A stretch of DNA of 64,000 nt, from positions 148,667 through 212,666 of the forward strand of contig JAUJNG010000008.1 in assembly GCA_030448265.1 (NCBI GenBank), given 5' to 3'. The number at the start of each line of letters is the position of its first letter. The stretch's first letter is position 1. Made by a program: the position numbers and the translations under genes. This document shows positions 35,883-44,700 of the stretch, piece after piece. The DNA comes from Abditibacterium sp. (lineage in GTDB: Bacteria; Armatimonadota; Abditibacteriia; Abditibacteriales; Abditibacteriaceae). The notes beneath the pieces were generated by a model that was given only the letters and a program-made list of their open reading frames with translations, was not told the DNA's origin and made no database searches.

Positions 35883-37238
35883 TTACGTCACCCAGTTGAT
35901 GTTCATGGCGCGGGCGAATCGGCGCAGCACATGGCCATGATGCCCGCCAAAGACCGCGAGATGATGCGGCATTCCGGCGTGACACAAATCGTCGAACCAC
36001 GCTTCGACATCGCGGCCCGCGACCTCTACCAGCCCATTGGTGCCCATCAAATTGCGGCGCGGCACCAGGGTTTGCGCTTCCTCAGCCATGAGATGATAGC
36101 GATTGTCGCAGCGCCACAAGCGAAAAAGCGTGACCGGCTGGTCAGCGGCTAAGTCAGCGTTGACGACGAGGGGCTTGCGGTCGTTGAAGTGGCGCGCCAG
36201 GCGCGGGCCGCGCGCACTGCCGACCGGCTCGCACAGCGAGAGCGGCGCATTGCCGGGATGCCACAGCGTGATGGTCTTCGCGCTGTGTTCGAGCCAGTCG
36301 GACAGGTAGCCGCGTCCCAGTCCCAGCGCCTCGCCCATCCAGCACGAAAGCGCGCCGTCCACGTCACCTTCGAGCGCAATGGGATAGCCTTCCGAAGAGA
36401 GACGCACCATCGCCAGATAAGGCCATTGCCCGAAAATATTGGGGATTTCGGGCCAGCAACGCAGCGCCAGCGCATCCAGACTCTGTTCCTCCATCATGTG
36501 GCGCATGGCCAGGTAAAAGCGCGACTGCAACGGCAAGTCGTCTTCCGTTACGTCCTCCATCGGCAGGCCCATCTCGCGCACGCGGGCCACATCGTCGCCC
36601 ACCGCGTCCTCCGGCATTTGCGGCACGGCGTCCAGATACTCCTGCAACCCGAAATGATGCAGCTGCACGCCCAGTTCGCGGTTGAGTTGAAACGGGTCGG
36701 CGTGCAGGTCGATGAAGCCCGGCGCGTGCTGGCCGACCAGCCCCACTTTGCCGTTGTGCAGGCGCTGCACGGCGACGGCGACGCTCACCGCTTCTTCAAG
36801 AGCGCGTCCAGTTCGCGCATCGCCGGGGTCGCCGTAGAGAAGCTCGAAAGGGCGCTGCAACTGTCGCAGAGTCGCCGCGAAAACGTGCGTGCCGACCAGC
36901 GAGCAGGAGCTAATCATCGCGCCTGCGGGTTCCTCCGGCGTGGCCCACAGCACCAGAGGCGCATCCCAGCCCTGCGCCAGGATCGGCGACAGACGGCCAT
37001 CGCTCATCGTGGTCTGCAACACCACGAGCACTTCGCACCGCTCCCGGCGGCAATCGGCCAGGGCGCGACGCAGTGAAGCATCATCGTTGGCTTTGGGTTC
37101 GGGAACGAAACAGGAGAAAGCCGATTTCTCCAGCGTCTCGCGCACCGCACGCTCCATTCGCGCGCCCCACTGCGGGTCGAAGCCGGGGCGCTTGCGGCCT
37201 AAAAAGAGCACGCCCAATCGGGGAATGTTACTGGTCAT
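35883..37238 (-). CDS. L-fucose/L-arabinose isomerase-family protein
   Basis: 451 aa from ATG 37238, overlapping the upstream gene by 11 nt; the frame extends to 37352 but this is inside the neighbour. Fold signals: N-terminal LGVLFLGRKRPGFDP, a central GKVGLVGQHAPGFIDL, then ALALRCWPEIPNIFGQWPY and MVRLSSEGYPIALEGDVDGA, the segment that in fucose and arabinose isomerases carries metal-binding residues. A C-terminal HHLAVFGGHHGHVL follows. It would interconvert an aldose and a ketose. No kinase is encoded nearby, so the ketose may go unphosphorylated to the transaldolase. Confidence 0.87.
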   Translation of the reverse strand: MTSNIPRLGVLFLGRKRPGFDPQWGARMERAVRETLEKSAFSCFVPEPKANDDASLRRALADCRRERCEVLVVLQTTMSDGRLSPILAQGWDAPLVLWATPEEPAGAMISSCSLVGTHVFAATLRQLQRPFELLYGDPGDARTGRALEEAVSVAVAVQRLHNGKVGLVGQHAPGFIDLHADPFQLNRELGVQLHHFGLQEYLDAVPQMPEDAVGDDVARVREMGLPMEDVTEDDLPLQSRFYLAMRHMMEEQSLDALALRCWPEIPNIFGQWPYLAMVRLSSEGYPIALEGDVDGALSCWMGEALGLGRGYLSDWLEHSAKTITLWHPGNAPLSLCEPVGSARGPRLARHFNDRKPLVVNADLAADQPVTLFRLWRCDNRYHLMAEEAQTLVPRRNLMGTNGLVEVAGRDVEAWFDDLCHAGMPHHLAVFGGHHGHVLRRFARAMNINWVT

Positions 37239-38145
37239 TTTCACGCTCCAGAAGCGGCGGCAGCGAGCGGCCAATCTCTTCTTCCACGGCGGCATCGAAC
37301 GGCGGCACGTCCGTCCACAAACGCCATTCTTCGCGGTGTTCGACGACCTCACCCGGCTCTATCGTGTGGAGCGGGCCGAGGCTCTCAACCTCAAGCATTT
37401 TTTCGTTGGTGAACAGTTCACAGTTGCAGCCCATGTCCGGATAAACGGCGTCCGCCTGGAAAGCGAACCGCTTGACGAACAAGGTGCCGTCCAGCCAGTA
37501 GGCCGCCTGGCCGGTCTCGCCCGCCAGACCGATTTTGAACGGCTCCCGCCCGCGTTCCTGACGCAGCGTGATGAAGCGGCTGCCCAGGTGCAGACGCGGG
37601 TCGCGCAAGTCGCTGTAAGGCCACAAAATCAGCGCGCGATTCGGCAGCAGGTCGCGCGGATGCTGGCCGCGCGGCGGCTGCGGCACAATCGCCACGCCGC
37701 CCGCCTCCATCACCGACAGCGCCCACAAAGCAAGCCGCCTGCTCTGCGCGCCGATGTTCGTCACGCGGTGGACAATCTCCACACGCGCCTCCTGCGGATG
37801 AAGGGTGAGGCGAAGCTGCTTTTGAAATCCGGTCGCTTCCGGCGGCGCCGACAAAAGCACGGCCTCACCCTCATTTTCATAAGCGACCGGAGCGTTGTCG
37901 GGATAGTAAGTCACCTCTAAAGTTTCGGGTGCCAGCCAGAGCCGGTGACCGCCGCGACTTTTCCATTGGGCTTCGCCGCCGCTTCCGCTCTGCTCCTCGA
38001 AAACCTTGAAGATATTGCGGCCCGCGCGCGGCGACAGCGACAGGATACGCGGCCCGACTTCGAGCGTGACGATGAGTTCGAGATGCTCGTTGGCCAACCG
38101 CAGATTGCGCTCCCAGCCTTTGAACGGCACGATTTCTTCTATCAT
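37228..38145 (-). CDS. DUF4380 protein, aldose-1-epimerase-like fold
   Basis: 305 aa. It has the signature of DUF4380: VGPRILSLSPRAGRNIF near the start, GGHRLWLAPE around 65-75, and MEAGGVAIVPQPPRG in the middle. The fold is a beta-sandwich like galactose mutarotase. In an operon with an aldose isomerase a mutarotase role is reasonable, but the catalytic His/Glu pair cannot be identified with certainty. Starts 9 nt after the aldehyde dehydrogenase stop and overlaps the isomerase gene. Confidence 0.83.
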   Translation of the reverse strand: MIEEIVPFKGWERNLRLANEHLELIVTLEVGPRILSLSPRAGRNIFKVFEEQSGSGGEAQWKSRGGHRLWLAPETLEVTYYPDNAPVAYENEGEAVLLSAPPEATGFQKQLRLTLHPQEARVEIVHRVTNIGAQSRRLALWALSVMEAGGVAIVPQPPRGQHPRDLLPNRALILWPYSDLRDPRLHLGSRFITLRQERGREPFKIGLAGETGQAAYWLDGTLFVKRFAFQADAVYPDMGCNCELFTNEKMLEVESLGPLHTIEPGEVVEHREEWRLWTDVPPFDAAVEEEIGRSLPPLLERENDQ

Positions 38146-38154
38146 GGCAAAGGC

Positions 38155-39576
38155 TTAAATCCCAATCGAAATATGTTTGGTTTCGAGAAACGCTTCCAAG
38201 CCTTCGCGCCCCAGTTCGCGGCCCAGACCGCTTTGCTTGAAGCCGCCGAAGGGACACTGGCTCGTCGTCGGCACGCCGTCATTGATGCCGATGGTGCCGG
38301 CTTCGATGCGCTCGGCCAGACGAAAAACGCGCGCCATGTCGCGGGTGAACGCATAGGCGCTCAGTCCGAACTCCGAAGCGTTGGCGAGCGTGATGGCTTC
38401 TTCCTCGCTCTCGAAAGCCGTCAGCGGCGCGACCGGCGCGAAGATTTCCTCCGCCGTGCAGCGCGCCGTCGGCGGCACGTTTTCCAGCACCGCCGGTTCG
38501 AGAAAAAAGCCCTTTCTTTCCTGCCGCCGCCCGCCGCAAAGGACTTTGGCGCCCTGGTTCGTGGCGTCCTCGATGAACTCCAGAGCCTGACTCACACTTT
38601 TTTCGTCGTTGAGCGGGCCGATTTCCACGCCGGCTTCCAGACCATCGCCGACGTTGAGCTTTCGTGTGGCGGCGACAAAGCGGTCGCGGAACTCATCGAA
38701 GACCGCGCGTTGCACATAAAGCCGGTTGGCCGCGATGCACGACTGGCCGCGATTGCGAAACTTGGCTTTCATCGCTTCGCGCACCGCGACTTCCAAATCG
38801 GCATCTTCAAAAACCAGCAGCGGCGCGTTGCCGCCCAGTTCCAGCGACAGCCGTTTCACGCCATCGGCGGCGGCACGCATCAGCTTTTTGCCGACTTCGG
38901 TCGAGCCGGTGAACGTGACCTTGCGACACAGCGGATGCTCCATCAAAGCAGCGGCGATTTCCGACGAAGGCCCGACCAGCACACTGAGCACTCCTGCCGG
39001 CAGTTGCGCGGCTTCGGCGCATTCGGCCAGAGCGAGCGCGCACAACGGCGTTTGTGAGGCCGGCTTCAGCACGACCGGACAGCCGGCGGCCAGCGCGGGC
39101 GCGACTTTGCGAACCGCCAGCACAAGCGGGAAGTTCCACGGGCTGATGGCGCCCACCACGCCGACCGGCGACTGAATGACCAGATGCCGTTTGCCTTCGA
39201 CCTGATGCGGCACGACGCGACCGTAGGTGCGACTCGCTTCGGCGGCGAACCAGCGTAGGTGGTCAACCGACATGGCGACTTCGCCGCGGCTTTCCGTCAG
39301 AGGCTTGCCGTTTTCCAGCGTGATGATTTCGGCGATTTCGTCCTGGTGCCGCTCCAGTTCACCGGCGATGGCCAGCAGATAAGCGGCGCGCCGTCCGGCG
39401 GGCAAAGCGGCCCAGGCCGCGAACGCGGCGTGCGCGGTCTCGATGACCTGAACGGTTTCGCGCCCGCCAACGGCGGCGACGGTGGCGAAAGGCGCGGCGG
39501 TCGCCGGATTGACAATCTCGATGCGCCCGTCGCCGTCGCTCCACACGCCGCCCAGATAGAGTTTGTGATGTTTCAT
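38155..39576 (-). CDS. NAD(P)-dependent aldehyde dehydrogenase (GabD-like)
   Basis: 473 aa, the normal length. The active-site sequence [18 protein letters not shown] gives the general-base Glu, and [11 protein letters not shown] gives the catalytic Cys. [20 protein letters not shown] is the usual NAD-site segment and [15 protein letters not shown] the C-terminal signature. It is closest by eye to succinate-semialdehyde / lactaldehyde / sulfolactaldehyde dehydrogenases. In this operon sulfolactaldehyde or lactaldehyde would be the natural substrates. Overlaps the transaldolase stop by ATGA. Confidence 0.93.
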   Translation of the reverse strand: MKHHKLYLGGVWSDGDGRIEIVNPATAAPFATVAAVGGRETVQVIETAHAAFAAWAALPAGRRAAYLLAIAGELERHQDEIAEIITLENGKPLTESRGEVAMSVDHLRWFAAEASRTYGRVVPHQVEGKRHLVIQSPVGVVGAISPWNFPLVLAVRKVAPALAAGCPVVLKPASQTPLCALALAECAEAAQLPAGVLSVLVGPSSEIAAALMEHPLCRKVTFTGSTEVGKKLMRAAADGVKRLSLELGGNAPLLVFEDADLEVAVREAMKAKFRNRGQSCIAANRLYVQRAVFDEFRDRFVAATRKLNVGDGLEAGVEIGPLNDEKSVSQALEFIEDATNQGAKVLCGGRRQERKGFFLEPAVLENVPPTARCTAEEIFAPVAPLTAFESEEEAITLANASEFGLSAYAFTRDMARVFRLAERIEAGTIGINDGVPTTSQCPFGGFKQSGLGRELGREGLEAFLETKHISIGI

Positions 39577-40216
39577 TGCGGCACTTTTTTCCAGTCGTTG
39601 AGAAACGTTTCGATGCCGGCGTCGGTGAGAGGATGGTCGTAGAGTTGATTGAGAACTTCAAAGCTCATGGTGCAAACGTCGCTGCCGCACAGCGCCGCTT
39701 CCAGGACGTGCAACGGCGTGCGCACGGCGGCGGTCAGCAACTGCGTTTCAAAATCGTAGTTGTCGTAGATGGTGCGAATCTGGCGCACGACATCCATGCC
39801 GATGTGGCCGATGGCATCGAGCCGCCCCGCGAACGGGCTGATGTAAGTCGCGCCCGCTTTGGCCGCCAGCAGCGCCTGCAACGGCGAAAACGTGACCGTG
39901 ACGTTGGTCTTGATATCCTCGGTGGACATTGCTTGACGGCGGCCAATCCTTCGCGTGTGTTGGGCACTTTGACCACGACGTTGTCAGCGATGCTCGCCAG
40001 CAGCCGTCCTTCTTCAACAATCGCGTCCCGCTCCAGCGCGACTGTTTCCAGACTGACCGGACCGTGAACCAGCGCGCAAATCGCGGGATACAGTTTGCGC
40101 GGCGATTGTCCGGTCTTGGAAACGTGCGTCGGATTGGTCGTCACGCCGTCCAGCGCACCCCAGCGCAGAACGGTCTTAATTTGCTCGATGTCGGCGGTAT
40201 CAAGAAATATCTTCAT
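39573..40216 (-). pseudogene. Transaldolase (TalC/FSA type), one frameshift
   Basis: Small decameric-type transaldolase or fructose-6-phosphate aldolase. The N-terminal part MKIFLDTADIEQIKTVLRWG, GVTTNP and the Schiff-base lysine in VVVKVPNT are in frame to about 39930. The rest, [20 protein letters not shown] and [14 protein letters not shown] to LNDWKKVPQ, is one frame over. A single missing C (CAA[C]TG) at about 39929 explains it; repaired length about 213 aa, normal. An ATG at the break could allow separate translation of the second half, but not activity. Confidence 0.9.
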
Positions 40217-40229
40217 AGCAAGTCCAATC

Positions 40230-40955
40230 TCACGGCCAGATAAAGTATTTTGCGCCCAGCGCGCCTAAAAACAAAAAGACGCCGTAGCGCAGTCGCTCTT
40301 GCGAAACGCGATGAAAAAAGCGCGTCCCCAGCAAAATCGCGGTAAAAACCGGCAGCGCGCCCCAGAGCGCCGTTCGCCACAACTCCAGCGAAAGCAGCCC
40401 CGTGGCGCCGAACAAAATCAGGCGCAGCACGGCGGCCAGTCCGAAGACGACTTGCAGCACGGCCACCGCCGCCTCCTTGCGCCACGGCTGCGAATACACA
40501 TACGCGATGGCCGGCGGCCCACCCATATTGAAGGCGCCGCTCAAGCCGCCGCTGACCACGCCCAGCGCAAAGCCGGCCCGCTCTGGTATCCCCAAGCCGC
40601 CGCGTCGCGCGAACGCCAGTTCATTGACCGCCGACGCTATCATGATCGCCCCCAGCAGACGCAGCAGGAGCTGATGCGGCGCCAGCACCAGCAGATAAAC
40701 GCCCAGTGGAACGCCGCAGCAACTCCCGATGATCAGCGGCCAGCCGGTGCGCCACTCGAAATGGCGGCGATTGGCGAACAGGGTCAGGGCGGTCACCAGA
40801 ATGTTGAAAACGACGGAGATGGCGGCGGCGCTTTTCAGGTCGAGCAACAGAGGCAGCAGGCTCATCGCCACCAGCCCGAAGCCGAAGCCGGTCAGTCCCT
40901 GCACGAATCCGGCGAGGCTCAGAACGAGAATCACCACGCCGGATTCAACAGCCAT
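40230..40955 (-). CDS. TauE/SafE-family anion exporter (DUF81)
   Basis: 241-aa membrane protein with about eight helices. It shows the family's repeated glycine-rich motif, GFVQGLTGFGFGLVAMSLLP at the N terminus and GVVSGGLSGAFNMGGPPAI in the second half. Characterised members export sulfite, sulfoacetate or sulfolactate. First gene of the catabolic operon, 13 nt before the transaldolase, which hints that the pathway ends in an organosulfonate or sulfite. Confidence 0.88.
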   Translation of the reverse strand: MAVESGVVILVLSLAGFVQGLTGFGFGLVAMSLLPLLLDLKSAAAISVVFNILVTALTLFANRRHFEWRTGWPLIIGSCCGVPLGVYLLVLAPHQLLLRLLGAIMIASAVNELAFARRGGLGIPERAGFALGVVSGGLSGAFNMGGPPAIAYVYSQPWRKEAAVAVLQVVFGLAAVLRLILFGATGLLSLELWRTALWGALPVFTAILLGTRFFHRVSQERLRYGVFLFLGALGAKYFIWP

Positions 40956-40983
40956 GAAAACAGTTCATTTTTTGAAAGCGGCC

Positions 40984-41077
40984 TCAATCCGCGAGAAACT
41001 TGTCGTCCATCAGCTTTTGCAAAAAAGGCAGACTCCGTTCGGCCTGCTCGACGGTGCCGCATTCTGCGCTGCCAAAT
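40984..41077 (-). pseudogene. 3' remnant of an unidentified gene
   Basis: About 30 codons ending in CGTVEQAERSLPFLQKLMDD then KFLAD and TGA. It reads like the C terminus of an oxidoreductase (possibly an aldo/keto reductase) but is too short to identify. It abuts the truncated toroid-gene copy without a gap, marking a deletion junction at about 41077. Confidence 0.45.
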
Positions 41078-41528
41078 TGCGGCGCACCGTGCGGTCAATT
41101 TCGGCGTGCAGAGCGCGATTTTTCGCCTCATCGAGCCATAGCGCGGTTTCCGACAGTGCGACGCACGGCACCATGTTGTGAATCAGACCGCGCTTGAGCG
41201 TCTCGCCGACCTGAAAGCCGATGTGTTCAAATTGCCCGTTGGCCTGAAAGCTCGCGCTTTGAAACGCCAGCAATTGTTCGAGCAGTTTTTGCCCGCGCGC
41301 GTCGGGCCGCTGCTTCAAGCATGCGCCAACGCCGATTAGAGCGGCGAAGCGAAAGTCGACTGCCCCGTCGTGAAGTCGTCCAACAGATAGGGATTGCTGC
41401 CCCACACCGAATGATTGTGGAAGCCGTGAATCGCGCCGCCTTGCTGCACCCACGAATGGAGCCAGCGCCCCAGCGCTGCCACATCGGGCTGGACAGTGCG
41501 GTCGCCGCGTTGACGGTTGTTACAGCAA
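41078..41528 (-). pseudogene. Truncated second copy of the toroid protein gene
   Basis: Strongly similar in DNA and protein to the N-terminal third of the gene at 31470-33164: GRWLHSWVQQGGAIHGFHNH, HIGFQVGETLKRGLIHNMVP and LWLDEAKNRALHAEIDR. The signal-peptide region is deleted between two CAGCCCGAT-like sites, a frameshift falls near 41340, and the copy ends abruptly at about 41078. It lies directly downstream of a PhyH gene. Confidence 0.88.
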
Positions 41529-41619
41529 GGCTCCAAACTCAATAAATCAAGGGCGGGTTCTCGACGACATGGCTTTTTCTCACCACGCACAAAGGGTTTG
41601 TGCGTGGGGCGCACGCGGC

Positions 41620-42492
41620 CTATTTCGCGGCTGCTTCTCGCGCGCGGCGCGCCACGGCGGGCGCTTCAACGGGAATGAAATCGTCGCCTGGACGACAGGG
41701 CGGCACGGGTTCCAAAATCGCGCGGCGCTGCGGTGTGAGGCGGTTGAGCAGTTCGGGCGAATACTCATAGCCGTAGCGCGTGCGTCCCCAGGACGGGCCG
41801 TAGCGATAAATCACCACGCGGCGCTCGCCAGGATTGGTGCGGTTGCTGCCGCCGTGCATGACACCATCGACGAACAAAAGCGCATCGCCTTTTTTCAATT
41901 GCGCTTCAATGGCGCATTCGGGGAGTCCATCGGTTTTGCCGCCTTCGCCCCCATACTCGCGCGGGTGAGGAAGAGGCAGATTGGACTTGTGGCTGCCAGG
42001 AATGATGGTCGTGGCGCCGTCGCCTTCGCCGATGTCGGTTAAGGCCATCAGAATGTTGACCTGCCCGCAGGTGAACTGCCCGTTTTCATACAAATACTTG
42101 CCACGTAATGCGCCTTTGTAGCGGCCCGAATGCAAGCCGTGAAAGCCACCCGAAGTGCGCTGCGAGGTGATGCACTCGTCGATGAACAAGCCTTCGACGT
42201 AGGTGCCTTGCTCGCCGGCATATTTCTGCACATAGGCCAGCCAGGAGGGATTGTCGATGAGTTCTTCAAACGGGCCGCCAATTTCCAGGCAGTGATGCAG
42301 TTCCATTCCCGTGGCGGGGTTGTAGTCGCGCCGTTGCGCGCCTTTATACCATCCGCCCATCGGCAGGTCGCGTGGGAACTGGTCGAATTCGGCGTTGAGT
42401 GCATCAAGCAGTTGGGGCTCAATGGCGTTTTTGAGAATCAGGTAGCCGCGAAGATCGAACAAATAATCTTCCATTGGTGTTGGTTGTCGCAT
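41620..42492 (-). CDS. PhyH-superfamily protein with H-x-G in place of H-x-D
   Basis: 290 aa. The fold signals are those of PhyH enzymes: DLRGYLILKNAI, IPGSHKSNLPLPHP, and distal His213 with SNRTNPGERR for the co-substrate. But the proximal iron motif, FHGLHSGRYKG (His118-His121-Ser122-Gly123), has no Asp; the other five intact or repairable PhyH proteins in the window all have H-x-D. H-x-G/A occurs in Fe/2-oxoglutarate halogenases, where chloride replaces the carboxylate, and also in a large uncharacterised PhyH subfamily. The ATG at 42474 is an alternative start. Confidence 0.87.
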   Translation of the reverse strand: MRQPTPMEDYLFDLRGYLILKNAIEPQLLDALNAEFDQFPRDLPMGGWYKGAQRRDYNPATGMELHHCLEIGGPFEELIDNPSWLAYVQKYAGEQGTYVEGLFIDECITSQRTSGGFHGLHSGRYKGALRGKYLYENGQFTCGQVNILMALTDIGEGDGATTIIPGSHKSNLPLPHPREYGGEGGKTDGLPECAIEAQLKKGDALLFVDGVMHGGSNRTNPGERRVVIYRYGPSWGRTRYGYEYSPELLNRLTPQRRAILEPVPPCRPGDDFIPVEAPAVARRAREAAAK

Positions 42493-42535
42493 GGTGAGAT
42501 GAAAAGAGGGTGAAATGACTCGCTTGGGTTAGATT

Positions 42536-42577
42536 GTTACACAGAGCCACGTCTTTCAAGGCGCGGCTCTGTGTGAC
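42536..42577. terminator. Hairpin between DUF1559 and PhyH genes
   Basis: Arms GTTACACAGAGCC (42536-42548) and GGCTCTGTGTGAC (42565-42577) pair over 13 bp around a loop with its own short pairing. It lies 22 nt past the DUF1559 stop on the same strand. No strong U-tract; it may be an attenuator or a short member of the palindrome families. Confidence 0.55.
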
Positions 42578-42599
42578 ATCAGTCATTTATTGAGACGCT

Positions 42600-43355
42600 C
42601 TAAAATATTGGAGCGTAAAGATTGCTGTTCTGTGACGTGTTGGACCTATGGGGTTCATTCGGAGTCAGGCCAAACTCTCCGCTCCTGATCGAGGTGTATC
42701 TGCGCCATTTTGCGTGGCCATCCACGAAAAGCAGGTTGCCGCCCTCGAAGTGGACGTTGGAGTAAAACTCACGCGCCGGAGTGCCGCCCCACTGGTGCCA
42801 GGCATAGTAACGAGGAGTAGTCAGGTTACCGTTGAAGGCGGGCCGCTGATACGCGATGTTGGTTCGCTGCCAGTTCTCCTGGATATAGATGATCTCCGCC
42901 GTGTTGGGCACCGAGGCGACGTTGCGCTGCATCATGACGCCGTTGCCGAAGAAGTTGGTATCGCTGACGGCGGTCGGTCTGGCCGTTGTCGCGTTAGGAG
43001 GCGCGCTCGGGCAGGCGTAGATTTGAAAGCTCTTCGTGTAGGGCGTGAGCAGGCTCAAATACGCTCCTTGCGCGTTGGGTTCCCCGAAGTTGACCACGGC
43101 GCCTCCTGGAGGCCGTCCTTTGGGCGTCATTTCGTCGTAGTCCTGGACATACTGCATGAGTCCCAGCCCTACCTGCTTCATGTTGGACAAACACGCCGTG
43201 CGGCGGGCATTCTCTCTGGCGCGCCCAAACACGGGGAACAAAATCGCGGCGAGAATAGCTATAATAGCTATAACGACCAAAAGTTCGATCAGGGTGAAAC
43301 CGGAGCGGCTCTGGAGCCGCAGGGGGAAGCGGCTATGATGTGAGACAGTGAGCAT
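42600..43355 (-). CDS. DUF1559 protein with prepilin-type N terminus
   Basis: 251 aa. The type IV prepilin-like leader ends at Gly19, followed by [20 protein letters not shown] with Glu at position +5 of the mature protein. The rest is a DUF1559-type pseudopilin domain with the H-x9-DG motif ([13 protein letters not shown]). Such proteins are exported by a type II-like system and are greatly expanded in Planctomycetota and Armatimonadota; their function is unknown. A near-ideal AAGGAGAA site precedes ATG 43355, which lies inside the end of the regulator gene. Confidence 0.93.
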   Translation of the reverse strand: MLTVSHHSRFPLRLQSRSGFTLIELLVVIAIIAILAAILFPVFGRARENARRTACLSNMKQVGLGLMQYVQDYDEMTPKGRPPGGAVVNFGEPNAQGAYLSLLTPYTKSFQIYACPSAPPNATTARPTAVSDTNFFGNGVMMQRNVASVPNTAEIIYIQENWQRTNIAYQRPAFNGNLTTPRYYAWHQWGGTPAREFYSNVHFEGGNLLFVDGHAKWRRYTSIRSGEFGLTPNEPHRSNTSQNSNLYAPIF

Positions 43356-44472
43356 TGAACTTCTCCTTGTTCGTCGGGGCGACGAATTGATCTAAGAGTG
43401 AGCCTGAGAAGGCCTTCCCAGCAGGCGCGCTCGTTGATTCGCGCACCACGACGGCGGCTTCGAACGATTGCAGCAGCAAAGGCCCTTGCCACGGTCCCCC
43501 GCCACGGCCCATCCATTGGAGACAGGTCAAGAGGTAGGGCATGGTATCGGGCGCTTCCAGTGCGGTCAGCGAGGGAATCTGCAATGCGGCCAAAGTTCCA
43601 CCGTTGATGGTGCAAAGCGCCACGTCTTCTCCCCCACGCAGGCCCGCTTCGTGGAGGGCGCGCATCGCTCCAATGGCCGCCGGAGGCGTGATGCATAAGA
43701 GCGCCTGCGCCTCGAACTGCCTTTGCGCGAGCAGACGCCCCATGGTTTGGTAGGCGCGGCTGAACGGATCGCTGTAGGATTCGACTGGCTCATCGATGAG
43801 CGGCCCGCTAAAATGATGCGCCGCCATCCAAATCTTCCATTGCTCGATCCACTGCTCGATGATGGCATCGTGCGGCTGCACATTCAAGCAGGCGATGGAA
43901 CGGTGGCCCATCGCTTCGAGATGATCCAACAATCGCTGCACCAGAACCGGCGGTAACATCCGAATTGAGGGGATGCCGGCGTGGCTCATGTCGTTGTCCA
44001 GCACCACTAAGGGACGCTTTGACTGGCTCAGCCGCTCAATGAGGGGCGGCGGCATCGTTTCGGTGCTGGGCAGCAAAAAGGCGCCGTCGAAGCCTTCCAG
44101 CGCGCCAAGGATGACCGGATCATCCCAGTGAACGTAGGGAACATGGCGCACCTTGCCGCCAAGCCCCGCCGTGGCACGATCCAGATCGAGGCGCCAGCGA
44201 TCAATGGCATGCGAGGGAAACGACGGGGCCAGAAAAGCGATCTGCAACGGATGTTCGGCTGCAATTCCACCACGCCTGATTTCGGGGCGCCCGTTCGGGC
44301 CGCGCACCAGCAAGCCTTCTTCCAGGAGTTGCTGCAAAGCCCGCCGCGCCGTCATGTAAGACACGCCAACTTCCAAAGCCAGCTGCCGCTCTGCCGGCAG
44401 ACTTTTGAGCGCGTAATCGCCGTGAGCGATGCGCTTTTTTAACAAATTTGAAAGCTGTTCGTATTTAGGCAT
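43333..44472 (-). CDS. GntR-type winged-helix regulator with LacI-like sensor domain
   Basis: 379 aa. Residues 1-75 are a GntR winged helix ([20 protein letters not shown] then EEGLLVRG). Residues about 95-370 form a type I periplasmic-binding-protein sensor like LacI/Ara[26 protein letters not shown] and the effector-site [20 protein letters not shown]. Sugar effectors are usual. The gene overlaps the DUF1559 gene by 23 nt. The promoter places the transcript start close to the ATG, over a palindrome, so autoregulation is likely. An internally deleted copy lies at 33165-33540. Confidence 0.93.
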   Translation of the reverse strand: MPKYEQLSNLLKKRIAHGDYALKSLPAERQLALEVGVSYMTARRALQQLLEEGLLVRGPNGRPEIRRGGIAAEHPLQIAFLAPSFPSHAIDRWRLDLDRATAGLGGKVRHVPYVHWDDPVILGALEGFDGAFLLPSTETMPPPLIERLSQSKRPLVVLDNDMSHAGIPSIRMLPPVLVQRLLDHLEAMGHRSIACLNVQPHDAIIEQWIEQWKIWMAAHHFSGPLIDEPVESYSDPFSRAYQTMGRLLAQRQFEAQALLCITPPAAIGAMRALHEAGLRGGEDVALCTINGGTLAALQIPSLTALEAPDTMPYLLTCLQWMGRGGGPWQGPLLLQSFEAAVVVRESTSAPAGKAFSGSLLDQFVAPTNKEKFNAHCLTS

Positions 44473-44525
44473 AGCATTTTGCTACAAGGGATGCTTTATT
44501 ATACCCATTCTTTTTAGTTTTCAAA
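44473..44525 (-). promoter_or_regulatory. Promoter and palindromic operator of the intact GntR gene
   Basis: Minus strand: -35 TTGAAA (44519-44524), 15-nt spacer, -10 TATAAT (44498-44503), then AGCAT-N13-ATGCT (44473-44495) ending at the start codon. Nearly identical to 33541-33593. The expected transcript start lies in the palindrome, with little or no Shine-Dalgarno sequence. Confidence 0.65.
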
Positions 44526-44700
44526 CATTCCGGTCGGAAATCTTTCAAATACCGAAGAACTCCGTAGCTTGACAGGAGGATTTCCTGGGTGCCAAGGGCT
44601 GTAATTCAAGCCTCAAAGTGCTTTGGGAACAGAACATCCGCGCTCATAGAGGTTTTTCCTGGATTTGAATTTAGCTTCTTCCCGCCATTGAAATGGCGTC

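Noticed and set aside
39573..40216. Two separate genes (short transaldolase and a second starting at 39929)
   Set aside because: The two parts are contiguous halves of one barrel; the apparent start at 39929 is at the frameshift and has no upstream ribosome site.
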